64,000 bases of DNA from Pseudomonas sichuanensis (lineage in GTDB: Bacteria; Pseudomonadota; Gammaproteobacteria; Pseudomonadales; Pseudomonadaceae), in assembly GCF_003231305.1 (NCBI RefSeq), contig NZ_QKVM01000020.1, forward strand, positions 1-64,000, written 5' to 3'. Of the stretch, positions 38,052 to 47,210 are shown piece after piece (position 1 is the stretch's first letter; each line of letters opens with the position of its first letter). Position numbers and translations under genes: made by a program. Under the pieces are notes generated by a model, which saw only the letters and a program-made list of their open reading frames with translations, did no database searches and had not been told where the DNA came from.

Positions 38052-39875
38052 CTACTCGCTATGCAGGCTGGCATAAATCGACTCGGCAAGCTTTTTACTG
38101 ATGCCAGGGGCCTTGGCGATCTCGTCGATACTGGCGCGGTTGAGCTCCTGCAGGCCGCCGAAATGTTTCAGCAGCTCGCGCCGGCGCTTGGGCCCCACCC
38201 CGGCCACGTCTTCCAGGCTGGAGGTGCGCCGCGCCTTGCCGCGCCTGGCGCGGTGGCCGGTGATGGCGAAACGGTGGGCCTCGTCGCGGATCTGCTGGAT
38301 CAGGTGCAGCGCCGGGTTGTCGCCCCTGAGGGTGAACTCGTGGGCCACGTCGTTCAGGTACAGGGTTTCGAAACCGGCCTTGCGGGTCACGCCCTTGGCC
38401 ACGCCGAGCAGGGTGAGGTCGGCGAAGCCCAGTTCCTGCATCACGTCGCGGGCCATGTTCAACTGGCCCTTGCCGCCGTCCACCAGCAGCACGTCGGGCA
38501 GCTTGCCCTCTCCGTCCTTGATGCGCCCGTAACGGCGCAACAGGGCCTGGTGCATGGCGGCGTAGTCGTCGCCGGCGGTGACGCCTTCGATGTTGAAGCG
38601 GCGGTAATCGGACTTGAGCGGGCCTTCGGGGCCGAACACCACGCACGAGGCCACGGTGGCCTCGCCGCTGGAATGGCTGATGTCGTAGCACTCCAGGCGC
38701 TGCGGGACTTCATCCAGGTCCAGCACCTGGGCCAATGCCTCGAAGCGCGCGGCCATGTGCTGGCGGTTGGCCAGGCGGGCGTTGAGCGCTTGTTCGGCGT
38801 TGGTCACCGCCAGCTGCTGCCAGCGCGCGCGGGTGCCGCGCACCCGGTGGCTGATGCAGAGCTCGCGCCCGCGCAGGGTCTGTACGGCTTCACTGATTGC
38901 CGCGAAATCCTCGTGCACCACATTGACGATCAGCTCGCCCGGCAGTTCGCGTTCGGCATTGCCCAGGTAGTACTGGGACAGGAACGCGGCCATGACCTCG
39001 GCCACCTCTTCCTCGATGCCCACCTGGGGGAAGAAGTTCTTGCTGCCCAGCACCCGCCCGCCGCGCACGCTGATCAGGTGCACGCAGGCGCCGCCGGGGT
39101 TGACGAAGGCCGCCACCACATCCACGTCGCCGGAGCCGCCTTCCATGTACTGCTGGTCCTGGACCCGGCGCAGCAACGCGATCTGGTCACGCAGCTCGGC
39201 CGCCTTTTCGAAGTTCAGGACCATGGCGGCCTTTTCCATCTCGGCATTGAGCTCGTTACCCAGTTGCTGGCTGCGCCCTTCGAGGAACATCACCGAGTGG
39301 CGCACGTCTTCGGCATACTCGGCCGGCTCGACCAAGCCCACGCAAGGCGCCTTGCAGCGTTTGATCTGGTACTGCAGGCAGGGCCGGGTGCGGTTGGCGT
39401 AATAGCTGTCCTCGCACTGGCGCACCGAGAAGGCCTTCTGCAACAGGCTCAGGCTTTCGCGAATGGCACCGGCGCTGGGGTAAGGGCCGAAGTAGCGGCC
39501 CTTGGCTTTCTTGGCGCCACGGTGGATGCCCAGGCGCGGGAATTCACCGTCGGAAAGGAACACATAGGGGTAGGATTTATCGTCGCGCAGCAGGATGTTG
39601 TAAGGCGGCCGCCACTGCTTGATCAGCGTCTGCTCAAGCAGCAGCGCTTCGGTCTCATTGGCGGTGATGGTGGTCTCGACCTGGGCGATGCGCCCCACCA
39701 GTGCGGCAGTCTTGGGCGCCAGGCCGGTCTTGCGGAAATAGCTGGCCAAACGCTTCTTGAGGTTCTTGGCCTTGCCCACGTAGAGCAGCCGCGCCTCGCT
39801 GTCGAACATCTGGTACACGCCCGGGCGACCACTGCAGGTCGCCAGGAACGCGCTGGCATCAAAAGGTTGTGACAT
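38052..39875 (-). CDS. uvrC: excinuclease ABC subunit C
   Basis: A 607-aa subunit that makes both incisions in nucleotide excision repair. Domains in order: GIY-YIG nuclease (about 16-95, [20 protein letters not shown]), a Cys-rich region (about 150-175), UVR motif for UvrB binding (about 205-240), the RNase H-like 3' or 5' nuclease (about 370-530, [12 protein letters not shown]) and a C-terminal helix-hairpin-helix pair (about 550-607, [20 protein letters not shown]). The start is at MSQPFDAS; an upstream open frame overlaps gacA and is not used. It follows gacA by 8 nt. Confidence 0.97.
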   Translation of the reverse strand: MSQPFDASAFLATCSGRPGVYQMFDSEARLLYVGKAKNLKKRLASYFRKTGLAPKTAALVGRIAQVETTITANETEALLLEQTLIKQWRPPYNILLRDDKSYPYVFLSDGEFPRLGIHRGAKKAKGRYFGPYPSAGAIRESLSLLQKAFSVRQCEDSYYANRTRPCLQYQIKRCKAPCVGLVEPAEYAEDVRHSVMFLEGRSQQLGNELNAEMEKAAMVLNFEKAAELRDQIALLRRVQDQQYMEGGSGDVDVVAAFVNPGGACVHLISVRGGRVLGSKNFFPQVGIEEEVAEVMAAFLSQYYLGNAERELPGELIVNVVHEDFAAISEAVQTLRGRELCISHRVRGTRARWQQLAVTNAEQALNARLANRQHMAARFEALAQVLDLDEVPQRLECYDISHSSGEATVASCVVFGPEGPLKSDYRRFNIEGVTAGDDYAAMHQALLRRYGRIKDGEGKLPDVLLVDGGKGQLNMARDVMQELGFADLTLLGVAKGVTRKAGFETLYLNDVAHEFTLRGDNPALHLIQQIRDEAHRFAITGHRARRGKARRTSSLEDVAGVGPKRRRELLKHFGGLQELNRASIDEIAKAPGISKKLAESIYASLHSE

Positions 39876-39883
39876 GGGTGTGC

Positions 39884-40522
39884 TTAAAGACTTGCGTCGA
39901 CCATACCGTGGCGGACGGCCAGCAAGGTCAGTTCGACGTCGCTGGTGACCGAGAGTTTTTCGAAGATTCGATAACGGTAAGTATTGACGGTCTTGGGGGA
40001 CAGACACAACTTGTCGGAGATGATCTGCACTTTCTGGCAACCGACGATCATCAGGGCGATCTGGATTTCCCGCTCCGAGAGCGTATCGAACGGCGAGCCC
40101 TGGGGCTGGAACGACTTGAGCGCCAGTTGCTGGGCAATCTGCGGGCTGATGTAGCGCTGGCCGGCGAACGCCAGGCGGATGGCCTGGACCATTTCGTCGA
40201 GCCCGGCGCCCTTGGTCAGGTAGCCGGCGGCACCCGCCTGCATCAGGCGGGTGGGGAACGGGTCTTCCTCGCACACGGTTACCGCCACCACTTTGGTGTC
40301 CGGCTGGCTGCGCAACAATTTGCGGGTTGCTTCAAGGCCGCCGATCCCTGGCATTTTCACGTCCATCAGAACCACGTCCGGCTTGAGCTCGCGGGCAAGC
40401 TTGAGGGCAGACTCACCCGAGTCCGCCTCCCCCACCACTTGCAGGCCATCGATGTCGGCCAGCATGCGCGTAATGCCGGTACGCACCAGATCGTGATCGT
40501 CGACCACCAGGACCCTAATCAA
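39884..40522 (-). CDS. gacA: response regulator GacA
   Basis: A 212-aa NarL/LuxR-type response regulator. The receiver domain has the phosphate acceptor Asp54 ([10 protein letters not shown]) with Asp8/Asp9, Thr and Lys in the usual places. The DNA-binding domain (about 145-210) contains [17 protein letters not shown] and [17 protein letters not shown]. GacA, activated by the GacS kinase (not in the window), turns on small RNAs that titrate Rsm repressors and so controls secretion and biofilm genes. The gacA-uvrC pairing is conserved in gamma-proteobacteria. Confidence 0.97.
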   Translation of the reverse strand: MIRVLVVDDHDLVRTGITRMLADIDGLQVVGEADSGESALKLARELKPDVVLMDVKMPGIGGLEATRKLLRSQPDTKVVAVTVCEEDPFPTRLMQAGAAGYLTKGAGLDEMVQAIRLAFAGQRYISPQIAQQLALKSFQPQGSPFDTLSEREIQIALMIVGCQKVQIISDKLCLSPKTVNTYRYRIFEKLSVTSDVELTLLAVRHGMVDASL

Positions 40523-40585
40523 GCAGACACCTCATTAGTGGGGCGATTGGATCCCGCCACCTTAACAAAATTTTTCACAGGCAAC

Positions 40586-40975
40586 CTAGCGTAAAGCGTC
40601 ATGAAAATAGGCGTTACGCTCAGGTGGGCGCATCCGCACTACCTCAGCGCTTGTAGCTTCTCCAGCCAGACGGTGCAACAGGTGCCAGACGGCCGCCTGA
40701 TCGGCTTGCGGCAAGCGGCGGAAGGCACCGAGCAGACGGTCTTCGTCGGCAGTGAGGCAATCCAGTGGCGCCGGGGTCGGCACACCGGTCAACACATACA
40801 GTGCATCGACCCCCTTGGCCGCGACGGCGGCGAGGTAGTCCATACGTGGCGTACGCTCGCCGCTCTCGTATTTGCCCTGAGCATTGGGCTCGACACCCCC
40901 AACGTCACCGAATACGCGCTGGGTCAGCCCCAAGCGTTCGCGCTCCTCTCTCAGGCGCGGGCCGAATCCACTCAT
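40586..40975 (-). CDS. XRE-family helix-turn-helix regulator
   Basis: A 129-aa regulator. The N-terminal HTH (residues 5-60: LREERERLGLTQRVFGDVGGV then QGKYESGERTP) is of the Cro/CI type often seen in Pseudomonas phage-related regulators. The C-terminal part is helical, without a peptidase or cupin domain. It lies 63 nt upstream of gacA on the same strand. A perfect palindrome GAATGC-N4-GCATTC is 51 bp upstream and may be its own operator. Confidence 0.9.
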   Translation of the reverse strand: MSGFGPRLREERERLGLTQRVFGDVGGVEPNAQGKYESGERTPRMDYLAAVAAKGVDALYVLTGVPTPAPLDCLTADEDRLLGAFRRLPQADQAAVWHLLHRLAGEATSAEVVRMRPPERNAYFHDALR

Positions 40976-41026
40976 TTGCTTGCCTCCTCTGCATCAGTTC
41001 GGCTCGGGCGCGTCCAGCACCCGAGT

Positions 41027-41042
41027 GAATGCGCTTGCATTC
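41027..41042. promoter_or_regulatory. palindrome upstream of the XRE gene, candidate operator
   Basis: GAATGCGCTTGCATTC, perfect 6-bp arms with a 4-nt centre, 51 bp upstream of the XRE start. A second inverted repeat, CTGAAAATG and CATTTTCAG (41100-41108 and 41120-41128), lies 57 bp further. Binding partners are unknown. Confidence 0.45.
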
Positions 41043-41253
41043 GTCCGGCACTATGCCAATTGGATCCAATCCTGGCAAGCAAAGGGCGCCAGATTGACCC
41101 TGAAAATGGTTGAGCCAATCATTTTCAGCATGCTCAAACACGCTCCAGAGCACATACCCAGAATAAACACACCGTCAACTATTAAATTTGCCAGTTGCCA
41201 CCCTTCCGCATCCGCAGCACATTAAAGCGGCAACTATAACCGGGAGTTTTCGC

Positions 41254-41676
41254 ATGAGCATGCACAAACATCCGAACAGCGAAGCTGTTCTTGAACATAT
41301 CAAAAAAAGTAGCAAGCAATATTTCAATGGAACCTTTGAAGCGCGGTTAAGCCATACGACCAGACCACCTCAGACGGTAGTTTTCACAGAAGGCCACATG
41401 TTGCGCTGGGCTCTCATTGGTGACTTCGGTGCCCAACTTGATCGGCGCATGGTCATGCTTTGGCACGCCAACGGTGAGGACATGGCCCCAGGCACCTATG
41501 AACTGGGCCCAACAAAAACATATAAAGGCGCGCTGCAAGTTGGCGTAGGTAATTCATTTCACGCCAGTGAGGGGACATTGACCATCGATGCCGCCTCAGC
41601 AACATATCGCAAAGGAAGTTTCAACTTCAAAGCGGGAGAGTACGAAGTCGTCGGCACCTTCGATGTCACCGTATAA
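41254..41676 (+). CDS. orphan hypothetical protein, beta-rich
   Basis: A 140-aa soluble protein without signal peptide, encoded in sequence with lower GC and more A-ending codons than its neighbours. The N-terminal 30 residues are helical and basic (EAVLEHIKKSSKQYFNG); the rest alternates hydrophobic residues as in a beta sandwich (TVVFTEGHMLRWALIGDF, LTIDAASATYRKGSFNF, GEYEVVGTFDVTV). I recognise no family. GGGAG lies 7 nt before the ATG. The end overlaps the convergent GNAT gene by 11 bp. The composition suggests acquisition from elsewhere. Confidence 0.75.
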   Translation: MSMHKHPNSEAVLEHIKKSSKQYFNGTFEARLSHTTRPPQTVVFTEGHMLRWALIGDFGAQLDRRMVMLWHANGEDMAPGTYELGPTKTYKGALQVGVGNSFHASEGTLTIDAASATYRKGSFNFKAGEYEVVGTFDVTV

Positions 41677-42100
41677 TTACTCGTTGCATTCTGACAAAGC
41701 ACTCATCCTCCCCCGCTTCGAGGAATCCCCGGCGTCGATACAGTTGTTGCGCCGGGTTGCCCTTGAACACCATCAAACGCAACATTGGCAAATGCCGCTG
41801 CTGCGCGCAGGCTGCCAACGCCTCCAGCACCCACCCCCCTACTCCACGCCCGCGATGCTCGGGCAACAGATGCAGTTCGCGAATGTACAACGCCTGGCGA
41901 TCCTGACTGAGGCTGCAAAAGCCCAGCACCTGTTCGCCCTCCACCACCAGCCACTGCTCGCGCCAGCCCCAGGCCTGGTCGAACGCCTCTTCGATCCACA
42001 GCAGGTCGAATTCACGGTAGTAAGGCAGCATCGCCCGGCGGGTCAGGTCGCGGGCAAAGGTGAGGTGTTCGTCAGTGGCGGGAATCAGTGCAAGAGGCAT
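41666..42100 (-). CDS. GNAT-family N-acetyltransferase
   Basis: A 144-aa acetyltransferase. The acetyl-CoA-binding motif A is clear: LHLLPEHRGRGVGGWVLEAL (about residues 81-100, R-G-x-G-V-G), followed by motif B with AQQLYRRRGFLEAGEDE (about 122-138). The start at MPLALIPATDEH gives the normal fold beginning. The substrate cannot be predicted. Its end overlaps the end of the orphan gene. Confidence 0.93.
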   Translation of the reverse strand: MPLALIPATDEHLTFARDLTRRAMLPYYREFDLLWIEEAFDQAWGWREQWLVVEGEQVLGFCSLSQDRQALYIRELHLLPEHRGRGVGGWVLEALAACAQQRHLPMLRLMVFKGNPAQQLYRRRGFLEAGEDECFVRMQRVIIR

Positions 42101-42167
42101 GGTGGGATTCGATCGAGTGCCAAGGTTCGCATTGTTGCCATTGGCCCCATCGCCGGCAAGCCCGCCC

Positions 42168-42554
42168 CTAAGGGGCATAGCACACCGGCGAACTGCCCGG
42201 CCCGCGCCGCTGCTGTTCATCCTCCAGCCAGTCGGCGAGTACCCGGGCATTGTTGTGCTCGGTGTCCTTGCCGGCGTATAGCAGGGTCAGGTCGCCGCTG
42301 TCCGCCAGGTCCAGCAACGGGTACCAATGCTCGGGATGAGCGGCCAGTTCATGCTGGTAGCGCCGGGTGAACGCGGCGAAATCCAGTTCGCCGGCATGGA
42401 ACGCCTTGCGCAGTTCGTCGGATGGCGACACCTCCTTCAGCCACTGCCCGCGCAAGTCTTCCTTGCGTTTGTTGCGCGGCCACAGACGGTCTACCAGTAC
42501 ACGTTGGCCATCGCTGGCCTCGACCGGATCGTACACACGCTTGCAACGGATCAT
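42168..42554 (-). CDS. DUF488 family protein
   Basis: A 128-aa protein with the DUF488 pattern: KRVYDPVEASDGQRVLVDRLWPR near the N terminus, LRKAFHAG, and the C-terminal TLLYAGKDTEHNNARVLADWL. The family is common in bacteria and has no firmly assigned function; the conserved Arg, Trp and Asp/Asn positions suggest an enzyme. The start at MIRCKRVYDP is the family start. It lies 67 bp upstream of the GNAT gene on the same strand. Confidence 0.92.
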   Translation of the reverse strand: MIRCKRVYDPVEASDGQRVLVDRLWPRNKRKEDLRGQWLKEVSPSDELRKAFHAGELDFAAFTRRYQHELAAHPEHWYPLLDLADSGDLTLLYAGKDTEHNNARVLADWLEDEQQRRGPGSSPVCYAP

Positions 42555-42685
42555 CCTGGGCTCGCTTGGCAATGGGGCGATGCCTTCTAGACTAGGAGTT
42601 CCATTGACCGAGGTCACGCCTCGGTAACAGATTGTTTCTAGGATAGGAAACCTGTTCCCACCGTCGATGCATCCCCGGAGCCTCC

Positions 42686-44302
42686 ATGACAACGCCCTCG
42701 ATGGTCAGCCAGGATGCGCTGCCCAAGCTCGACGCCCGCCCGCAACTGTCCCACCGCCCCGGCCGGGCCACCCTGGCATTGTTCTTCGGCCTGCTGCTGG
42801 CCGGCCTTGCCTATACCTTCTGGAGCCTCAAACAGGACGTCAGCGCCAGCGGCACGGTAGTCACCACGGTGACCCCTTTCCTGCTCCTGGGCCTGGCGCT
42901 GCTGATCGCCCTGGGCTTCGAGTTCGTCAACGGTTTCCACGACACCGCCAACGCCGTGGCAACGGTGATCTACACCCACTCGCTACCGGCACCGGTGGCG
43001 GTGGTCTGGTCGGGACTGTGCAACTTCCTCGGCGTGCTGCTCTCCAGCGGCGCCGTGGCGTTCGGCATCATCGCCCTGCTGCCGGTGGAGCTGATCCTGC
43101 AGGTGGGCTCCACCGCGGGCTTTGCCATGGTCTTCTCGCTGCTGCTGGCGGCGATCATCTGGAACCTGGGCACCTGGTGGCTGGGGCTTCCGGCCTCCTC
43201 GTCGCACACGTTGATCGGCTCGATCATCGGCGTGGGCGTGGCCAACGCCTTGATGCACGGGCGCGACGGCACCAGCGGTGTGGATTGGGGCCAGGCCAGC
43301 AAGGTCGGCTATGCCCTGCTGTTCTCGCCGCTGATCGGCTTCGCCTGCGCCGCCCTGCTGCTGCTCGCCCTGCGCGCGCTGGTCAAACGGCGTGAGTTGT
43401 ACCAGGCGCCGCAGGGCCAGACGCCACCGCCGTGGTGGATACGCGGGGTACTGATCCTCACCTGCACCGGCGTTTCGTTCGCCCACGGCTCCAACGACGG
43501 GCAGAAAGGCATGGGCCTGATCATGTTGATCCTGGTCGGCACCCTGCCGATGGCCTACGCCCTGAACAAGACCATGCCCAGCGAGCAGGCCCTGCAGTTC
43601 TCGGCCGTGGCCGAGGTGACCCGCCAGGCTCTGGTACGCGGCGCGCCGCAACCGCCCCCGGCCGATCCGCGGCAAGTCCTGACCAGCTTTATCAGCGAGC
43701 CCAAGGCCAGCCCGGAGCTGGTGCCCGCCCTGGCAGCGCTGACCGGCATGATCGGTGAAGAGGTCAAGGGTTATGGCTCGCTCAACCGGGTGCCAGCCGA
43801 GGCCATGGCCAACGTGCGCAACGACATGTACCTGACCAGCGAAGCCATTCGCCTGATCGACAAGAACGCGCTGGTGGCGTTCGACGCCGACACCGCCCGC
43901 CATGTGCAACTGTTCAAGCGCCAGCTGGACGATGCCACTCGCTACATCCCGCTGTGGGTCAAGGTGGCGGTGGCCATCGCCCTGGGCCTGGGCACCATGG
44001 TCGGCTGGCGGCGCATCGTGGTGACGGTGGGTGAAAAGATCGGCAAGACCCACCTGAGCTATGCCCAGGGGGCGTCGGCGGAGGTGGTGGCGATGTGCAC
44101 CATTGGCGCGGCGGACATGTTCGGGCTGCCAGTCTCGACCACCCATGTGCTGAGCTCGGGCGTAGCCGGGACCATGGTTGCCAACGGCTCGGGGGTTCAG
44201 AAGCGGACGCTGATCAACCTGCTGATGGCCTGGGTGCTGACCTTGCCGGCGGCGATGGTGTTGGCGGGCAGCCTGTACTGGCTTCTGAATCAGATTTTCT
44301 AG
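42686..44302 (+). CDS. pit: inorganic phosphate transporter, PiT family
   Basis: A 538-aa membrane transporter of the PHO-4 family, driven by H+ or Na+. The duplicated signature is visible at both ends: GFEFVNGFHDTANAVATVIYT (about residues 75-95) with SSSHTLIGSIIGVG, and SFAHGSNDGQKGMG (about 263-276) with VSTTHVLSSGVAG near the C terminus. A hydrophilic loop of about 150 residues lies between. GGAG precedes the ATG at 42686. A REP pair follows. Confidence 0.95.
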   Translation: MTTPSMVSQDALPKLDARPQLSHRPGRATLALFFGLLLAGLAYTFWSLKQDVSASGTVVTTVTPFLLLGLALLIALGFEFVNGFHDTANAVATVIYTHSLPAPVAVVWSGLCNFLGVLLSSGAVAFGIIALLPVELILQVGSTAGFAMVFSLLLAAIIWNLGTWWLGLPASSSHTLIGSIIGVGVANALMHGRDGTSGVDWGQASKVGYALLFSPLIGFACAALLLLALRALVKRRELYQAPQGQTPPPWWIRGVLILTCTGVSFAHGSNDGQKGMGLIMLILVGTLPMAYALNKTMPSEQALQFSAVAEVTRQALVRGAPQPPPADPRQVLTSFISEPKASPELVPALAALTGMIGEEVKGYGSLNRVPAEAMANVRNDMYLTSEAIRLIDKNALVAFDADTARHVQLFKRQLDDATRYIPLWVKVAVAIALGLGTMVGWRRIVVTVGEKIGKTHLSYAQGASAEVVAMCTIGAADMFGLPVSTTHVLSSGVAGTMVANGSGVQKRTLINLLMAWVLTLPAAMVLAGSLYWLLNQIF

Positions 44303-44316
44303 CCTGAAACAGAGAA

Positions 44317-44391
44317 CCTGTGGGAGCGGGTTTACCTGCGAATGCGATGGCGAATGCCCACCGTCTTCGCGGGCAAACCCGCTCCCACAGG
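44317..44391. repeat. REP pair after pit
   Basis: Inverted arms cctgtgggagcgggtttacc (from 44317) and ttcgcgggcaaacccgctcc (44366-44391), with one mismatch each side. It lies between the convergent pit and GST genes. Confidence 0.85.
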
Positions 44392-44406
44392 TTCAGCAAT
44401 GCCCGT

Positions 44407-45102
44407 TCAACCGGGGATTTTCAGGCCACGCTGAACGGCAGGCCGTTCGAGGAAGCTGGCCAGCACCCGCTGCACCTCCTTGAACTCATCGAAGCCCACC
44501 AGGTCACGGGCGTTGTAGCGCTCCACCAGGTTGCGCACCCAGGGGAAGATGGCGATGTCAGCGATGCTGTATGCGTCGACCATCCATTCGCGGCCTTGCA
44601 GGTGCCGGTCCAGCACGCCCAGCAAACGCTTCGACTCGTTGACGTAACGGTCGCGCGGGCGCTTGTCTTCGTAATCCTTGCCGGCGAAGAAATGGAAGAA
44701 GCCCACCTGGCCGAACATCGGCCCGATGCCGCCCATCTGGAACATCAACCACTGGATCGTCTGGTAGCGCTGGGCCGGGTCCTGGCTGAGCAACTGGCCG
44801 CTCTTTTCGGCCAGGTACTGCAGGATCGCGCCGGACTCGAACAACGCCAGCGGTTTGCCGCCTGGACCATCGGGGTCGAGAATCGCCGGGATCTTGTTGT
44901 TGGCGCTCAGCGAAATGAATTCGGGGCTCAGTTGGTCATCGCTGTCGAAGCTGACCTTGTGCGGCTCGTAGGCCAGGCCGATTTCCTCCAGCATGATCGA
45001 CACCTTGACGCCATTTGGCGTGGGCAGCGAATACAGCTGCAGGCGCTCGGGGTGTTGCGCCGGCCACTTGCGGGTGATGGGGAATGCGCTCAGATCGGTC
45101 AT
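44407..45102 (-). CDS. glutathione S-transferase, YfcG/YghU (nu) type
   Basis: A 231-aa protein. The N-terminal thioredoxin fold contains YSLPTPNGVKVSIMLEE (about residues 24-40), the Thr/Asn active-site phrase of nu-class GSTs that reduce disulfides using two glutathione molecules. The LFESGAILQYLAEKSG segment binds glutathione. The C-terminal helical domain has WLMFQMGGIGPMFGQ and YSIADIAIFPWVRN. The start at MTDLSAFP is chosen over an ATG 15 nt upstream. It is monocistronic. Confidence 0.94.
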   Translation of the reverse strand: MTDLSAFPITRKWPAQHPERLQLYSLPTPNGVKVSIMLEEIGLAYEPHKVSFDSDDQLSPEFISLSANNKIPAILDPDGPGGKPLALFESGAILQYLAEKSGQLLSQDPAQRYQTIQWLMFQMGGIGPMFGQVGFFHFFAGKDYEDKRPRDRYVNESKRLLGVLDRHLQGREWMVDAYSIADIAIFPWVRNLVERYNARDLVGFDEFKEVQRVLASFLERPAVQRGLKIPG

Positions 45103-45176
45103 GCTCGGTCCCTGCAATCGTGGAAACGATCACTGTAGGGACAGCGCTGCGGTTTGACCATCGCAGCGTGCCGGAT

Positions 45177-45198
45177 GGCGCAGCCGGGGGGCTGCGCC
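45177..45198. terminator. GC-rich hairpin between OmpA-like and GST genes
   Basis: A perfect 9-bp stem GGCGCAGCC / GGCTGCGCC with loop GGGG, 9 nt after the stop of the OmpA-like gene on the minus strand. There is no T run, so it is a weak or rho-assisted terminator at best. Confidence 0.5.
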
Positions 45199-45207
45199 GG
45201 CGCTTCA

Positions 45208-45972
45208 TCAGAAGCGTGGCGCGACGGCCTCGGCGCCCCTGGAGATCACCACCTCGACGCGTCGATTGAGCTGGCGTGACTGCGCCGTGGCGTTGCTGGC
45301 CACCGGATACTCCTTGCCGTAACCGGCGCTTTTGATGCGCTGCGCAGCCACACCCTGACGGCGCAGCGCATTGGCCACCGCGTCAGCCCGGTGCTCGGAC
45401 AGTCGCTGGTTGAGGGCATCGCTGCCGGTGGCGTCGGTGAAACCCTCTACCAGCACCTTGCGCTCAGGGTTCGCCTGCAGGTACGCAGCCAGTTCCTGGA
45501 TGTTGTAGTGGCTGCGGCCGTTCAGCTCGGCCTTGCCGGTCTGGAACAGCACGTCACCGAAGGTCACCACATCGCCGCGTGCACTCGGCTTGGCCTTGAG
45601 CGCGTTGAGCTGTGCGGTGCGTGCATCCAGGCGGGCCTGGGTTCGCTCAAGTTCGACACGCTTGAGCGCGGCATCGGTGTTGCGCAGGTCGATGGTCTGT
45701 TCAGCAAACTCGATCTGCCGACCAGCCAGCGTGGCCAGGCGCTCGACCTCGGCGGATTTGCGGTCCTTGAGCGAGGCCGACTCGGCTTTGCCCAGGGCGG
45801 TATAGGCGTCCTGGGTTTCCAGCGCGGCGAGACGGCTTGCCTCGGGTTTGCCTTGCAACACCGAGTAGGCTTCGCGCGCTTCAAGCAACGTGGGGTTTTC
45901 CGGCGTGGTGCCGCAGCCGGCCAGCATCAGGCCAAGAAGCGACACAGCGGGCAGCAGGTAGACTTTGGACAT
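45208..45972 (-). CDS. OmpA-family outer-membrane lipoprotein
   Basis: A 254-aa lipoprotein. Signal with lipobox LAGC (Cys about residue 20), a central region of about 100 residues that is helical coiled coil (ESASLKDRKSAEVERLATLA), and a C-terminal OmpA peptidoglycan-binding domain (about 135-245) with VLVEGFTDATGSDALNQRLSEHR and the Asp/Arg that hold diaminopimelate. It anchors the outer membrane to the cell wall. It starts 11 nt after the DUF4398 gene; this gene pair is common in Pseudomonas. Confidence 0.94.
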   Translation of the reverse strand: MSKVYLLPAVSLLGLMLAGCGTTPENPTLLEAREAYSVLQGKPEASRLAALETQDAYTALGKAESASLKDRKSAEVERLATLAGRQIEFAEQTIDLRNTDAALKRVELERTQARLDARTAQLNALKAKPSARGDVVTFGDVLFQTGKAELNGRSHYNIQELAAYLQANPERKVLVEGFTDATGSDALNQRLSEHRADAVANALRRQGVAAQRIKSAGYGKEYPVASNATAQSRQLNRRVEVVISRGAEAVAPRF

Positions 45973-45983
45973 GGTCACTTCCT

Positions 45984-46373
45984 TCAATGAACGGATTCGG
46001 CAGTCGGGCTGTCAGGAGCATCAAGGATCTCCTGCTTGAGCACTTCGATCCCCTTGCGGGCGACCTCCAGCTGCTCTCTGGCCTTGAGCGCCTGCGCCTT
46101 GCGCTCGGCTACGCGCGCGTCTGCCCTCGCCCCTTCGGCCAGGGTGCGGGCCTGTTCGAACTTCTTCTCACCCAGGGCCCGGTCCAGGGCACTCATCTTG
46201 TCCTGGGCGGCGCGCATCTCCACCGGGGCATATTGGGTGGCTTCGGCGGCGACGGCGCGGTTGACCGCACTGCGGGCCAGTTCGATCTGCTCATTGGGAA
46301 CGGTCACGCTGGCGCAGCCGCTCATGATCATGAGCAGGCCGACAAGCGACAAGGTCTTGCAGTTGAAACGCAT
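45984..46373 (-). CDS. DUF4398 lipoprotein
   Basis: A 129-aa protein with a lipoprotein signal (lipobox MSGC, Cys about residue 19) and a mature part that is one long Ala/Arg/Glu-rich helical hairpin, the DUF4398 pattern (IELARSAVNRAVAAEATQYA, AQDKMSALDRALGEKKFEQA). It probably works at the outer membrane with the OmpA-like protein encoded next to it. The start at MRFNCKTLS puts the signal peptide first. Confidence 0.92.
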   Translation of the reverse strand: MRFNCKTLSLVGLLMIMSGCASVTVPNEQIELARSAVNRAVAAEATQYAPVEMRAAQDKMSALDRALGEKKFEQARTLAEGARADARVAERKAQALKAREQLEVARKGIEVLKQEILDAPDSPTAESVH

Positions 46374-46569
46374 GGAATAGGCTCCTTTGATGCGCTCGCG
46401 AATCTGCGGCCACCGGCGTCGGTGACCACAGGCAGTTGATGAACAGACAGCCTGATCTGGAAACGACGCAAGACTATTGCCGCGAAGCTGACGGCCAAAT
46501 AGGACTTTTCCCAGCCACCCTGTCGGCTTTTTCAACAACTGCTTCGGCACAGGCCCTATGCCGGACGGC

Positions 46570-46621
46570 AAAACGCCTGAACGGCGCACGCCCACGTTTG
46601 GGGCGAGCACCGTTCAGGCGT
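46570..46621 (-). terminator. terminator of the PaaI-type thioesterase gene
   Basis: A perfect 12-bp stem ACGCCTGAACGG / CCGTTCAGGCGT (46573-46584 and 46610-46621), with a further GCCC/GGGC pair in the loop, followed by TTTT on the minus strand. It lies 35 nt beyond the thioesterase stop. Confidence 0.75.
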
Positions 46622-46655
46622 CTACTGGCAAAAATGCTAGGTGAACGGCCTGTTG

Positions 46656-47153
46656 TCAGGCCTGGCCGTGTGCCTTGAGCTTGAGTTTTTCGGTGTCCAC
46701 CCGCACGAACACCGAGTCGGCGGTGACGGTCAGGACATCACCCGCCCAGACCTCGCAGATGACCCGCGTCTTGCGCCCGACTTCGCCCTCCACGCGGGCC
46801 TTGAGCAACAGCTCCACGCCCATCGGGGTCGGTTTCAGGTAGTTGAGCCCGAGGCTCCCGGTGACGCAATCGATACGCGGCAGGCTGCCCGCCTCGCGAC
46901 CCTCGGCACGGTAGTGGTAGGCCATGGCGGTCCAGTTGGAGTGGCAGTCGACCAGCATGGCCAGCAAGCCGCCGTAAACCAGGCCGGGCCAGCCGATGAA
47001 GGTTTCATCCGGTGCATGCCGGCACAACAGGTGGATGCCGTCGGCATCCCAGTGGCTTTGCAGGTGCAAGCCGGAGGGGTGGGCGCTACCGCAGCCGTAG
47101 CAAGTGCCGTCGGGTGCGGCGAGGGCCTGGAGGGAGAGCATCTGATGGTTCAT
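46656..47153 (-). CDS. PaaI-family (hotdog fold) thioesterase
   Basis: A 165-aa protein of the 4HBT/PaaI type. The N-terminal CYGCGSAHPSGLHL gives a Cys pair, and the hotdog core has FIGWPGLVYGGLLAMLVDCHSN (about residues 52-73), the helix carrying the usual Gly-Gly and Asp of the family. It hydrolyses an acyl-CoA thioester; which one is unknown. It is monocistronic, 57 nt downstream of the permease stop (same strand) and ends in a strong terminator. Confidence 0.9.
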   Translation of the reverse strand: MNHQMLSLQALAAPDGTCYGCGSAHPSGLHLQSHWDADGIHLLCRHAPDETFIGWPGLVYGGLLAMLVDCHSNWTAMAYHYRAEGREAGSLPRIDCVTGSLGLNYLKPTPMGVELLLKARVEGEVGRKTRVICEVWAGDVLTVTADSVFVRVDTEKLKLKAHGQA

Positions 47154-47210
47154 ACGCAGCCTGTGCTTGTTGGAATGGGGGCGCGAAACGCCCCCATTAA
47201 AGCAGAAACA

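Noticed and set aside
39876..40274. Upstream extension of uvrC by 133 codons
   Set aside because: The extension overlaps gacA in another frame; UvrC homologues start at the MSQPFDAS position, 8 nt after gacA.
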